Assembly (NCBI GenBank): GCA_900073065.1
Contig: FJOG01000008.1
Coordinates: 992,829-1,056,828 of the forward strand
Direction: 5' to 3'
Origin: Phialocephala subalpina
Taxonomy: Eukaryota; Ascomycota; Leotiomycetes; Helotiales; Mollisiaceae
Length of the DNA stretch: 64,000 nt
The position numbers and the translations under genes are program-made. Under the pieces are notes generated by a model that did not search any database, had not been told where the DNA came from, and worked only from the letters and a program-made list of their open reading frames with translations. Shown piece by piece: positions 1 to 11,549 of this stretch. How positions within the stretch are numbered: position 1 is the first letter of the stretch; each line of letters starts with the position of its first letter.

Positions 1-620
1 AATAAAGGAATTAATGGAAAATAACGGTTTATTTTATTATAATTTTTTTTAATTTAAAAATAAAAACTTTTTAAATAAAATCTTTAATATAAACTTTTAA
101 AAAACTTTAATACTTATTTTTAATGAGAATATTATTACGATAGAAATTAAATTAAATATTATTTGGGTTTATTTTAAAGATATTAAAATAATTATAAATA
201 ATAATCGTTAATTATAATTCGTATTAAATAAAAATATAAAATTTAAATTTAAATTTCATTTAATTAAAAAGAAAACTTTAAAACTTTAAATTTATTTTTA
301 TTATTTTATTATTAGTTTTTTACGTTTTTTTTTATTATATTTATAATATTAATTATATTCTTTAATAATTTTTTTTTTCTTTTATTTTCTTTATTTTAAA
401 ATTATCGTTTTAACGAAATTTTCGTTTTTTTGATAATATTATCGAAGTAATAAAATAAAATCGAATTATTATAAAATAAAGTAAAATAAGTATTATTATA
501 AAATTCTATTAAATACGAAAAGTAAAAAGTAATAATATAATATAATCTACGAAAAGCGAGTATATAAAAACTTTTTATAAGAGTAGAGTATAGAAAGATT
601 GTATGAAAGAGAGATGGGCA
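1..620. repeat. AT-rich, RIP-like block
   Basis: Almost entirely A and T with long runs of TTTAAATAAA-like sequence and no usable reading frame. The change to ordinary composition is abrupt near 600. This fits a transposon or duplicated segment degraded by RIP, but no element can be recognised. There are no TTAGGG/CCCTAA repeats, so this is not a telomere end. Confidence 0.75.
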
Positions 621-947
621 ATAAAGGAGGGAATGTTTGCCATTTTAAGGTTGGGGGGAAGGGAGCTCTTTTAGGCTTTTACACTTTGCCTCGGGGGGGG
701 TATAAACTACTAACGGTAATATAAGTATATTAAGGCATTCCTTAGAATTACGTCTCGGCAAAAGCAATAGTATGGGCTTAATAATGCGAAAAGTATAGAA
801 TGTCGAGGGTGGGCTTATTCGTGATGCGGATGCAGTGGGAGGTTGCAGAGGAAAGAATTCACGAGGTGAGAGTTGGCTCGGTGGTGCTTAGAGAGGACTA
901 GCGGGGAATGAGTCTTAGCGGGCCTGAGGATTTGCCGGGGTGTGTGA
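621..947. other. Transition zone, no gene seen
   Basis: Mixed-composition sequence between the AT-rich block and the first HET relic. It holds G runs (near 694) but no coding frame I can support. The 5' half of the HET gene that follows is missing here. Confidence 0.5.
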
Positions 948-2291
948 TTTGCCGCTCTCCAGTATCGATCGACTTGGAAACGACTTGCCGCCTTTCGTAT
1001 CGATAGAGTCTGCATCATTCAATATGATAAAGAAGACTGGATCCGAGAAGGTTCAAACATGGCTAACATTTTCGAAAATTCCTTCCTCACGCTTGCAGCA
1101 AGCACAGCAGCGGACGATAGTGGACTTTTCTTTCAGAAAATGGATGTCGAAAGTTCTAAGGCAGTTGAGCTTACCGGATCAACAGCGGACGGAAGGCCCT
1201 ACTGTATATATGCTCGACGTCCTATCCATCACTACTTAGATGATGATATTCTTGGTAGCCACGTCACTTCGAATTGGCCTCTTATTACAAGGGCTTGGGT
1301 TTTCCAAGAAAGACTCCTAGCCCCGCGAGTTTTGCATTTCGGAAAAGAATTGGTTTGGGAGTGCAGGGAGGCAAGCTATTGTGAATGCTTAGGAGCTTCA
1401 CACAGACTAAAGATTAGCCATACCGCATCACTCTTATCAAGCTCTTCGGATTCCGCACTACATGACCATTGGCGCAGTTTGGTGATGGAGTTCACGTGGT
1501 TACGGCTCACGCACGAGAATGATCGTCTTCCAGCTCTCTCGGGCGCTGCGAAGAAATTTCAGATGCAGTTAGGAAGTCGATATTTGGCTGGGCTATGGGA
1601 CGACAATATACTTGAAGGTCTCTTGTGGTATGCTGCGCCGGAGCGTGGACAGGAGGAACAACGGTACTATACGCATCGACCATCCGAGTGGCGATCTCCA
1701 AGTTGGTCTTGGGCGTCAGTTGAAGGACCTATTCAATATGTTAGCAATACCAAGGCCTGGACATCCGGAATTGAGTACAATGCGGTTGTTATAGCTGCTG
1801 AATGCATCCCTGCTTCAGCGGATCCTACTGGTGCAATTCTGAAGGGACACCTGGTAATGAAGGGGAATATTACTCGAGCTTTGCTACGACACAAAAAGTC
1901 TTTCCCTGATCAACCTTCTTGCAGCTACACAGTCACATGGCTTGCTGGTCGTCGTGACCGGGTACGCATTGGATCAAATTTTACAGTTAACGGACATGAT
2001 GCTAATGTTGACTTCGACCTGATTGAGAGTGGCTTAATAAAGCCTGATTCAGACATGGAAGTTCATTGCCTGCGCTTGGCCAGTACTCAATCTCCGTTAC
2101 GTACTTTCTGTATGAAAACTCGTGATTACCTTGTAGTACCGAGGCTGATTACATGGAGTCTCTTATTGAGACAGCTGGAAGGGGAGACTTTTGAAAGGAT
2201 AGGGTTTTTAACTTCAAATTCAGATTATCGAATGAATGCTGAATCTGGGAGCGAGCTTGCCTCGGAAGAGAGGGTTATAAAGCTACTATGA
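948..2291 (+). pseudogene. HET-domain gene, 5'-truncated (HET-1)
   Basis: Remnant of a heterokaryon-incompatibility (HET) gene; such proteins trigger cell death after fusion of unlike hyphae. The frame ending at 2291 can be followed back to 948. It shows the second half of the HET domain: CIIQYDKEDW near 1011, then NMANIFENSFLTLAAST, the AWVFQERLLAPRVLHF block near 1285 and the SWSWASV motif near 1700. What is missing is the N-terminal LSYxWG part. Just upstream of CIIQ the sequence slips from a frame reading DLPPF into another, which suggests a small deletion. The first in-frame ATG is 1059, leaving 410 residues. Loss of the 5' end beside the AT-rich block suggests truncation by repeat insertion or RIP. 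A truncated but expressed protein cannot be excluded. Confidence 0.75.
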
Positions 2292-2306
2292 TTGATTGCA
2301 TTGGAA

Positions 2307-2366
2307 GCGATTGAGAAAGCGATTTAAAGAGCGATTTAAAGAGCGATTTAAGGAGCGATTAGGCGG
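2307..2366. repeat. 12-bp tandem repeat, five units
   Basis: Five units of GCGATTTAAAGA (first, fourth and fifth imperfect) lie 16 bp after the stop codon of the HET-1 relic. The repeat is local and non-coding. Confidence 0.85.
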
Positions 2367-3486
2367 AAATACGCTAGTACCGGACCAAGATGTGATTCTG
2401 ATGAAGGTTCAGTTCTTTATGTTGAGGAAATAGAATAGAATAGAAACACTGAACATGCCTAGGCCTGGACGTTGCTTTACTCCTAGGCGCTTAATATTCA
2501 GTTCCTTGGTATACACCGGGAATAAAATCGTGGAACTGACATATAGTGACGTACCACGCGCCGCAGCAAAGGCTTCTACATAATATACAAGATTGCAATT
2601 CCTCAAATAAAATGTGAGCTTGCAGCTTGGTTCGCACGAAACCCTAGCTCTGTGAAGAGAGAAAAAAATGCATGATAACGCAAAATTCCAGCTGTAAGCG
2701 CATCCTTTTGTAAGGCTGCATGCACCTCAAAGTGGTTGCTTCTAAAGTATTATATTTCAAAATACTAAAGCATAACAGTTAATTCGGTATGGGAATGTTC
2801 TCATGCCATTTTCCATTCCCGTCTCTGGACCTGAGCAGCTGCTGCTTTAGCCTGAGCTATGGGTGAGCAAGGATAAGCCGAATGTGAGCGTTCTGAGCAT
2901 CGCCTAAGTAGCGCTTGGGCACACGCTAAACTAGCCTGAGCAGCTATTTAGTATCCGCAGGGGCTCGTTTTGGCTCCCTTGAGGCCCGGTTACACTTCCC
3001 TCGTCTTGTCTCTACTCGTAGATCTTATTTTGGCTCCTACTAGGATCCCTCCGAAATCATTTTGAATCCACATTCGCTTCTAGACACGTGATAATTTAAT
3101 GTTGGACCTACAAATTTCAATTGCGCTAGTACTATTATGACTAGCTCCTTTTAGATCCCTGCACCACCTAACCTCCTTTGCTCTGTGAGGGTCACATGAC
3201 ATCGGCGGATATCGGTGCTGAGCACATATTTTATCGGCAAGTTAAAGTCATCTTCGCACTCTATCCACTTAATCCATTCAAAACACGATGATTATTAGTG
3301 ATATTCATAAGCTAATTCTACCTAAGGCAAGCAGCGCGACGCGCTGCTTGTTTCAATGGCAATGCTGTGTATGGTGCAGCTAGAGTCCAGCACCATGGCT
3401 TGGTGCTAAGACTTAGCGCCGCTACATACCGGGCCATGTTCCACAGCGATTCTCTTTCTCTTCAGTAGCCCTTCACCAAGGCTCCT
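2367..3486. other. Gene-free stretch with short degenerate repeats
   Basis: No convincing gene. GCCTGAGC-type words recur between 2820 and 2945, and TTTTGGCTCC recurs near 2968 and 3028. Similar GAGCCTGAG words reappear near 6080, on the other side of HET-2. Confidence 0.45.
3328..3350. repeat. Perfect 11-bp inverted repeat
   Basis: Two 11-base arms (CAAGCAGCGCG and its complement) are separated by a single A. A second weaker hairpin (AGCACCA/TGGTGCT) follows near 3390. They lie about 140 bp before the HET-2 reading frame; their function is unknown. Confidence 0.8.
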
Positions 3487-5766
3487 GTGCTTAAAGTCTT
3501 CTTTTCTGGACCGCCAAGCATGATGGATAGCCAGGAAGTAGACGGTTTGGAAACCTGTCTTCAGATTGTGTCCTCACATTTCGATTTTGGCGACCTTACC
3601 GACCAAGCGAAACATGCATTCAGATGTTGTATGAAAGGAGGACCATTGTTGTTACTACCTCTTGGCGAGGTCTTAATGGCCAACTGCAACATCGCTCGGC
3701 GCCACGAAGAGCAACAAGGGAGCACGTTCATATTGGAATCTATCAGGAGTCGTGTCCAAGAGGCCAAGCACACCTATGAGGAGCTCCGAGCAGAAGCACA
3801 AAGGCGAGGGTGCTCCACCAGGAGTCGTGCTTTTCAAGAGGCTCTCCTTCGCCTCACTGCACTCCAGCTTGATGACGCGCTGCCTGATGTTGAATTGAAA
3901 TCGAGGCTCAGCCTGTTTGAAGAAGCGGAAGCCGGGCGGCTGTTATCAGACCAACCCCTACTGCACAGCATATACCAATGGGGTCTCTCTCTTATGGCCC
4001 CAGGTTACCCATATCGACCACTCAACCCGGCCGTGAAAGATTAGGGTACTCGTTCTCTTACCCAGCACAGAACCTTCGGCGATTGTGGAGTGTCAATTGG
4101 TACACAGCAATTCGGCCAAGAACTTGCTGTATGCAGCTCTATCGTATGTCTGGGTTAAATCAGAACCGAGAGCCACAATAGAGTTAGAAGGAAAGTCATT
4201 TACGGTGACAACAAATCTCTACTCCGCACTCAACCATCTCCGACACGAGTCCCAAAATCGATATCTGTGGGTAGACGCGATCTGCATCAACCAATCAGAC
4301 ATTGAGGAGCGGAATTATCAGGTGGGCCAGATGCGCTCGATATATGAAGGCGCGGCGGTTGTTCTCATGTGGCTGGGAGAAGACGGAGACGATAGTCATC
4401 TTGCCATGGATCTCCTCATGCGACTCGAAAGCACAGGAGAAAACTGGAGTGACATTGCCCGCTCGCCAGAGTTAAAACCACATCTGGTCGCTCTTTTGAG
4501 ATTGATGCAGAGGGAGTATTGGGAACGCTTAGGGCTGGAAACTCTCACCATCTCTGCCCTTATGCATAGTCGGCGTCGTCACGCAACAGACCTCCACGAC
4601 TACGTCTTTGGAATTGCTGGCATCGCCAAAGATCTGCCAATTACAATTAATTACAACGTCCCCGTTCCGGTTCTGTACCAACAGCTTGCCCGGAACAAGA
4701 TCCTTCAAGACGGAGGCCTGGACACCCTTTCGGCATGCTATATCTTTGACCCGGACAAGTGCATAATGACGGACCATACTACCCTCGTTCGGATGGCAGA
4801 GATCTGCGGGATGCAACTGCAGACCCTCCCAAAAGTGCGTGTCTTCGAGGCGGCCTGCCGCATGCTCGCCCTTACGCACGATGATGCACTCGGCATAACA
4901 GATCCGGACGTACTACGAGAATGGGAAAAGTCCTGGACCGACATAGGGTTGGAATGCCTCCCCTCCTGGATTCCCCGCTGGGACCATCTACCTCTACCTG
5001 TGAGACAGTGGGACCTTTTCTATCTCCATTGGAGAAGGTCCTCAGATGACGAGGCAGCTGCTAGATTACCCCCTCGAGTGCAATTTCTCTGTAATGACCT
5101 CGAGCTCTCTGTAGAGGGTATTTTCTTTGATGAGGTAGACTTAGTTGGAGATTGCCCAGCGGAAATCCCCCCTTTTGATCCAGACAATATTCCCTCTGTT
5201 GACGGAAAGTCTCTTATCTCTAAATTTCAAGAGGAGTGGAGCCTGTGGGTGATGGCGACCTCAACTGGGCATAATAAGCCCTACGGACTGCTGCACGACC
5301 AGCAAAAGGCGTTCCGCAACACATCTGTACTTGGATATTTCAGACGCGACGAGGAACTAAGAATTTTAGAGACGGGATACTAAATAATGTATTGGGATGG
5401 GAACAAGATTCCCCATCGAGTCAATCCCGGCAGGGTACGACAGAGAGGGTCACTCACGGCTTGGCTACTGGCGTGTCTCATCGCTTTTTCATCACAAAAA
5501 CCGGCTATATGGGGAAAGGGAAGGTTTGGGTAAGGCCTGGGGACATAGTCTGCGTACTCTATGGGGGATGCGTCCCTTTTATTCTTCGTCCGGTCGATGC
5601 GAAGTACCTTTTTCTAGGAGAATGTTGTATGTTGGCCCATCCTTTTCATTTTATGTTGCCACTCGGCTGACTACTTATCTTAGATGTACATGGTATCATG
5701 GATGGGGAGGCAGTCTCAATGCGCAGTGCGGGAGAGTTACAGGAGCAAACTTTCGTCCTGATTTGA
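3487..5766 (+). pseudogene. HET-domain gene with frameshifts and internal deletion (HET-2)
   Basis: A HET gene in three frames. Frame one (3487-4044) encodes an N-terminal leader ending YRPLNPAVK. The continuation IRVLVLLP is in the next frame from 4040, so one base appears inserted near 4037. Frame two (to 5383) carries LYAALSYVW, LWVDAICINQSD and VLMWLGEDGDD, then jumps from a REYWER block straight to RRRHATDLHDYVFG; about 100 residues, including the WIIQE motif, are absent. A third frame after about 5400 gives HRFFITKTGYMG and RPGDIVCVLYGG. A clean intron (5627-5683, GTATGT..CTGAC..TTAG) then joins FLGEC to YVHGIMDGEAV, with stop at 5764-5766. The intact 3' intron shows a formerly functional gene. 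Sequencing error could explain single shifts but not the deletion. Confidence 0.85.
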
Positions 5767-7006
5767 AGCTTAGGAGGTATTAGCCTGCATCCGCAAACGA
5801 ACTGCGAGAGGTTGGAACCCCGTTGAAATCCATGGTCTGCAGGAGACATGCCATTGAGAGTCGTGAACTTATCGAATATCCTACATGTATGAACTCTAGA
5901 AACCTGATCCAAGGCAGTGCCGCCACATTATAGCAGAAGCTTCAATTGGGTGAATCTGTTTGTGTAAATTGGTGCGCGGGCCAAAAGCAACCTCACACAA
6001 CTGTGCCAGGTTTTTTCGCCCCAGGCATTTATGACCTAAAATAACCCGCGAATGAAATATATACAGCTAAAGCTAAGCCGAGCCTGAGTCGAGCCTGAGG
6101 AAAAGCGGCTCCACTCATGTGGAATATTCCCGCTGTATAACACACGTGCTTTATTTATACTTTAGGCCGAAGCAGTCCGAATTGTAGTGCTACACTCCGG
6201 ACTGCAATGATATGTCCTGCGGAGGCACCAGTAACGCTAGCCAACATCTTCTCCGGACTAGATCATGACGTAGAAGAAGACAGCATAGGGTGCAATACAT
6301 TAACATGTTGCCATCGACGAGTAAGTCTCATTTGCTTTTGGGCACTTGATGACATCGCAGTTAGCGTCGTTCGGACCATCCCATGGTGGCGGCTGAACGG
6401 ACCGCTCCTCCCGTTCCTCCTGTCTTAGGCGGAGAAAACGAAGAACGAAGTTCATTCAAAGTCTCAGCCAAGCACACCGCTCAATCTCTTGTTTCCATGC
6501 TGGCGATTTCAGTATGCGCAATGGCGTACCAAGCTTTCATTCGTCATTCGTAAACTGGCCATTCAAGTTCTCGCGGCTTCCCGCGTACTTCCACCGAGTT
6601 CCCTTTCAGAGTGGACTGTTACACACACTTGTGAGGTGGCTTGGCCTTAATAACGACATTTTACTCCTTTCGTCCCACCTCTCTCGGCCTTCATACTCTC
6701 TCTACCTAGCAATGAGATAAAGAGAAGAAAAAGCAGAATAATGCGGGTGGCATTCAAAATGGGAGGCCGGTGACAATGCAATACACACGGCGACCTCCAA
6801 CGAAAAAGGGGGACAGAAAGCAGCAACAATGAGTCAATCGGCCAAACGGCAGTCCGAAATATCACTTTAGATTCCACTTTACCTTCTCGCGAACTCTCGC
6901 AAGCTAGCAGAAAAACGTCTTCGCATTGAGATAGCAGCATTTACAACTATAACATCTACTGATACAAGCCCTGAGTACTGTTTTCCTTTTCCCTAATGCA
7001 AACTAT
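5767..7006. other. Intergenic, no gene seen
   Basis: Only short unrelated open frames. GAGCCTGAG-like words occur near 6075-6100. The right end is the 3' flank of the glucosidase II gene on the minus strand. Confidence 0.5.
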
Positions 7007-9939
7007 CTAAAACTCGATTTTCCAATCCTCACCAATAAGCACCTTAGGTGCCTTGACCACCGCCCACGCAGCGTTCTTCCCTTCTTCAGCATGGTACTCC
7101 AACCTCGCATCTTCCTTGCCAGCTTTAACGCTAGACTTCTCAGCCCACTCCTTGGGTGCACCAACAATGACGACCTTCTCTACACCAACAGTCTTCATCG
7201 TCTTCAAATACTTGTCAGTCAATTTGCCCTTGGTAGCAATGTTCTTGCTTTCCAGGACACTGTTGGAGAACTCGAAGGTGCGGTGGATGTAAGCTCCTTG
7301 TTGATAGCCGAAGGTTTCGCCATCATCAACGTACAGCTCGCCTGTAGCGGAACCAGACTTGCCGAGAACGATGACGAGCGTGTATGGATCCCATTTCATG
7401 AGACCGCTTGATCGTCGAGGCCGATCCTTGCGAGGGATGATATGGCCGCCTTGCATCAAGAGTGGGATTTTCTCGAGTGGTGCTGCGACGGTGACCTTTC
7501 CTTGGCCGGAGTACTTCTCGTAGTTGAAGTAGTCGTAGTAGATTTCATCGTCTGGAAGATAGATATCCACGCTTTCAGCGTTCTCAGTGACGACTGGCTT
7601 AGCGAGGAGTCCTGTACCGCCAACGAAGAACTGGTCATCGATGGCGAAACCTGTCTCGTCGGCAGGATATTCGAAGTAATGAGGACGAAGAATAGGAGTG
7701 CCATTGACACTAGCCTCGTGGAATGCAGTGTACCAAGCGGGTAGAAGCGCATATCTGAGACGTAGAGCTTGAGTGATGATGCCAGTGTATGGTTCTCCAG
7801 CCAAGTAGGGCTCTCGGCGTCTAGTATCGATGTGGGCATGGCCACGGAAGAATGGATAGAATGCACCAGCTTGGTACCAACGAGTCAAGAGATCCTTCTC
7901 TGGGTTACCAAAGAACCCTCCAACATCAGCACCAGCGAATGGAAAGCCAGCGATACCGTTGTTGATGATCATGGGGAATCCGGCAGCCAAGTGATCCCAG
8001 CTAGCTTGGTTGTCACCAGTCCACATAGCACCGAGACGCTGGGAGCCGGCATAGAAGGATCGAGTAAGCACGAAAGGACGGCGAACCTCGCCCTTCTTGC
8101 GCTCGAGCATAGCTTGGTAGGTGGCGTTGTGGAAAGTCATCCCGTTGATGTTGTGCACATCACGATGCTCCCAATTGCCGTAGTGGAGGTTGTCCTTTGG
8201 CATGGTGGTCTCGGGACCATTGAAGACAGAAGGCTCGTTCATATCATTCCAAATGAACAAGTTGGCCATGCTGCCTTTGAATGCATCATACTTGAAGAGA
8301 CCCTTCCACCAAGTGATAGCCGCGGGATTGAAGCAGTCGACCCAGTGTGAAGAGCCGGGCCAGCACCATCCTTCGTAAATGTTGCCATCCTTGTTGTGAA
8401 CAGCCAAGTCTTTCTTCTTGAGCTCTTCCACAATATGATAGCCGTCCTTGTTCTTGATGTGAGGGTCAATGATAGCTACGAGCTTTCTCTCAGATTGGTC
8501 AAGCTGCTCGAGCATTCCGATTGGGTTAGGGAATTGCAATGGATCCCAGGTGAAGTATTGCTTGTCGTCTGTATACTCGATGTCCAGCCAGATAACATCA
8601 TATGGAATCTGGTGCTTTGACATTTTGCGGTCGACATCCTTGACATCCTCATCAGTGTTATAATTCCATCGACACTGGTGATAGGCGATGGAGAATTCTT
8701 GTGGGAGCTGAGTGTATCCAGTAAGCTCACCATAAGCCTTGGTAACCTCCTTTGCAGTAGGACCGAGGAAGACGAAGACATCAATCAATCCGCTCTCAGA
8801 GAACCAGTGGGTCTTGGTGTCGGTCTTTGATCCAATACCAAGACTCAATGGATTGTGTGCTTCCTTCTCCTTGATGACATCAATCCATGTCTCGGCGGCG
8901 TTCAACCAGAATACCCCAACCGTAGAGTCCTTCTTGTGAGCCTGCATGAAAGGAATGGCACCATACAAAGTCATAGGACTATCCATGATGTACTCGAAGA
9001 CATCGGCATTGTAAAGTCGGTATGGATCTTGGTGGTTGCCGCTTGACTGGCGGGTCTCCTTCAAAGACAGGGAGCCTGCGTGTTCTGGGATACCAAAGAC
9101 ATGCTCGTATCCAGGGAAGCTGATATCGAGGGCAACACTCTCGGGTCCTCTGGCTTTCGAGTCGGTATTGCCACCAAAAGTCTCCTCCCACCATGTGCTC
9201 TCGTCCTCTGCATCTGGTAACGCGGGAGGGGCTTCCTCGCCTTCCTTCACCTCCGGGGCAGGATTCTCGACTTTTGGTCGCCAGTGTTCCATGTTCAGAA
9301 GACCTCGGTCATTGAACTTGATCTGGGTGGTTTCTTCTCGTTTGAAGTCGATCCCAAATGGTGCAAATGTGACCACAGCTTGGAACTTCCCTTCTGGACC
9401 ATATGTGATAATGCTCCTAGAGTCATCCCTCTCTTCGGTGGCAGCCTTGCTCAGATCTAACCCCCCGACAATAGCCCATCCTTCTGCCTCATTGTATCTT
9501 TCCTTTCGAGCCTTGCTATCATGTCGAAGAGCGATTTCACCCTTCTGACGTTTCTCCTCGTCGATGGTCACTCTCGCAGATCCTGACTCGAGGAAGGAAA
9601 TTGTGAGCGGCAGGTTGACCGTCTCTCCTGCTGTGTTTATGGTCTTCAGAATTGTTCCTTGTAGTTGTCCATTCTTCCAGCTCAAGGATTCGGGTGTTAT
9701 TCGATAGGGAGCTTCCCACTGTGATCCCAGACCGGTCGCCTTATCGGCATAGTGTCGATTACGTTTGCAGAATCCAGACTGATCGCAGGTCTTGAAGTTT
9801 TCATGCTTCACAGAAACTATACACGATTAGCAGGTGGCTGGTGTTGGTGATACTTATGCTTACCAGCGGGAGTAAATAGACACAATGCAGCAATGGAGAG
9901 AGCTGTCCATGTGTTGGACAGCGTCGAAGAAGGTCGCAT
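7007..9939 (-). CDS. Glucosidase II catalytic (alpha) subunit, GH31
   Basis: ER glucosidase II alpha, which removes the two inner alpha-1,3-linked glucoses from N-glycans during the calnexin cycle. Exon 1 (9939-9864) encodes a 25-residue signal peptide start, MRPSSTLSNTWTALSI, followed by hydrophobic residues. A 47-bp intron (9863-9817) with GTAAGC donor joins ..TPA to VSVKHENFKTCDQ. Exon 2 runs from 9816 to 7007, total about 961 residues, normal for the family. GH31 hallmarks: FIWNDMNEPSVFNGPE with the nucleophile Asp near residue 550, WTGDNQASWDHL with the acid/base Asp near residue 630, and a C-terminal beta-sandwich. The CDQSGFCKRNRHYAD N-terminus is typical of glucosidase II rather than lysosomal-type enzymes. 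I chose the exon-1 ATG because the downstream frame otherwise starts at a GTG without a signal peptide. Known orthologues are ROT2 (yeast) and GANAB (animal). A noncatalytic beta subunit is not in this window. Confidence 0.95.
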
Positions 9940-10413
9940 ATTAAAACACAACAATCTATTAAACAGCCTCCGTCACGAAATAGGTATTACCAACTGACCA
10001 GCAATTGCTAATGCAGAGATGGTGAAGTTGGAGTTGGAGGGTCTCTATCTCTCATTCCAGCTGTCCTTAACGATGACCTCGACCCCTGCTCGAAACGCCG
10101 AAATGTCTTGGCGCGCTCGGGCTGTCGAGTAAAAGCAGCACACGGGATTTTGGATAAAATGGTGCAGAATCCGAGGTGCTTTGTGGTGAATTTCGAGAAG
10201 TGTTTGGCTAAGCCCTAAGAGTTTACTTGCTAAATAAAAAGAATTGACTTGAAGATCTTTTATTGTTCCCTGGACTTTGGGTGCCGCTCTTTCGATACGG
10301 ACCACCCCAACCTAGGCTTAGCTTCAAAATGTCTCAAGCCACAAGCTAAAGCCACGAGCTACCCGCCAAGCCGCCCCACCAACACTCAACCCCTCCAAAA
10401 TCTATTTTCTATC
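9940..10413. promoter_or_regulatory. Divergent promoter region, glucosidase II / NDK
   Basis: The 474-bp gap between two divergently transcribed housekeeping genes must hold both promoters. No canonical TATA box stands out; pyrimidine-rich CCACC/CAACCCC stretches precede the NDK start. Confidence 0.4.
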
Positions 10414-11376
10414 ATGACTGAACAACACAAAGATCCAGAAATCTACAAACACTTGAGCCCAAAGACTCAAGGTTTTCTTCGTGCATCTGCAAATCAAAGA
10501 GAAGAGTCAGCCAGATTTAACGACTTCACCATGGCCACCGAGCAGACGTAAGTTGGATACCCCTCAGCGGAAGGCTGCAAATTCTGGCGGTGAAGCTAAT
10601 TCTTGACAGCTTCATTGCCATCAAGCCAGATGGTGTCCAGGTATGGTAGACACATAGAGCGACCGGATAACAGACATTGACATGATACTCAGCGTGGACT
10701 CATCGGCCCTATCATCTCTCGATTCGAGAACCGTGGGTATGTTGGCAAAGAACATTATGGTGGAACATGTGTTGACAATTTAATAGCTTCAAGCTTGCTG
10801 CTATCAAGCTCATGACTGCCAGCACTGAGCACCTCGAGAAGCACTGTAAGGACTGTGGGAAATGCTGTCATGCCAATTTGCTAATCATGCTATCAGACGA
10901 GGACCTGAACGGCAAGCCTTTCTTCCCAGGACTCATCAAGTGTATGTTCACTCAATCTGCCAATACTGCACGCATCTGACATTATATAGACATGGCCAGC
11001 GGACCAATCTGCGCTATGGTCTGGGAGGGACGTGATGCCGTCAAGACCGGCCGCAGTACGTTACCCTGCTATTGGCATACGACCCCAATCGCTGACAACA
11101 ACAGCTCTCCTCGGTGCCACCAACCCTCTCGCCTCTGCCCCAGGTACCATCCGTGGTGACTTCGCCATTGAGTAAGACACCATTGTCCCCCTTTCACAAC
11201 ACCCGCCTCGCTCTCCAGACATCAGTCACTAACATCCCTCTAGTGTTGGACGTAACGTCTGCCACGGCTCCGACAGCGTCGAGAACGCCAAGAAGGAAAT
11301 CTCTCTCTGGTTTAAGGAGGGTGAGGTCCAATCATGGAAGTCCGCTCAACACGACTGGATCTACGAGAAGCCATAG
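10414..11376 (+). CDS. ndk: Nucleoside diphosphate kinase
   Basis: Transfers the gamma-phosphate between nucleoside triphosphates and diphosphates through a phosphohistidine. From ATG 10531 the exons are 10531-10547, 10610-10640, 10693-10736, 10787-10845, 10897-10941, 10990-11055, 11105-11171 and 11244-11376, all with GT..AG introns of 51-72 bp, giving 153 residues, the normal NDK length. Motifs: [16 protein letters not shown] at the start, [28 protein letters not shown] and NVCHGSDS with the catalytic His at residue 117. An in-frame ATG at 10414 would add 39 residues ([14 protein letters not shown]..) with no organelle signal I recognise. I gave the wider span, but the MATEQ start at 10531 is the better match to the family and the upstream part may be leader. 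Confidence 0.95.
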
Positions 11377-11549
11377 ATGCATATTCTGCAATCTTTCCCT
11401 TCATCGAATCATACACATCGAGCAGTTGTTGTGGGTGGCAGATACTGAGGTGCTGCTTCTTTATATAGAACAAAAGCGTTGTTGATGAACATGCCAAATG
11501 CCCTCTTTTCTCGAACTTTATATTGAATTTGTGATTGTATGATTGTATT

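Noticed and set aside
1..620. Telomere or subtelomere end
   Set aside because: No TTAGGG-type repeats; AT-rich blocks of the same kind occur internally at 24.4 and 51.7 kb.
2307..2366. CRISPR-like array
   Set aside because: The units are contiguous without spacers and the host is a fungus.
4004..4044. 41-bp intron (GT..TAG) to explain the first HET-2 frame change
   Set aside because: Too short for this genome and it leaves the wrong reading phase; a one-base insertion fits better.
7769..8350. 193-residue plus-strand open frame inside the glucosidase II gene
   Set aside because: It is antisense to a highly conserved coding exon, has no family features and its length is explained by the codon pattern of the real gene.
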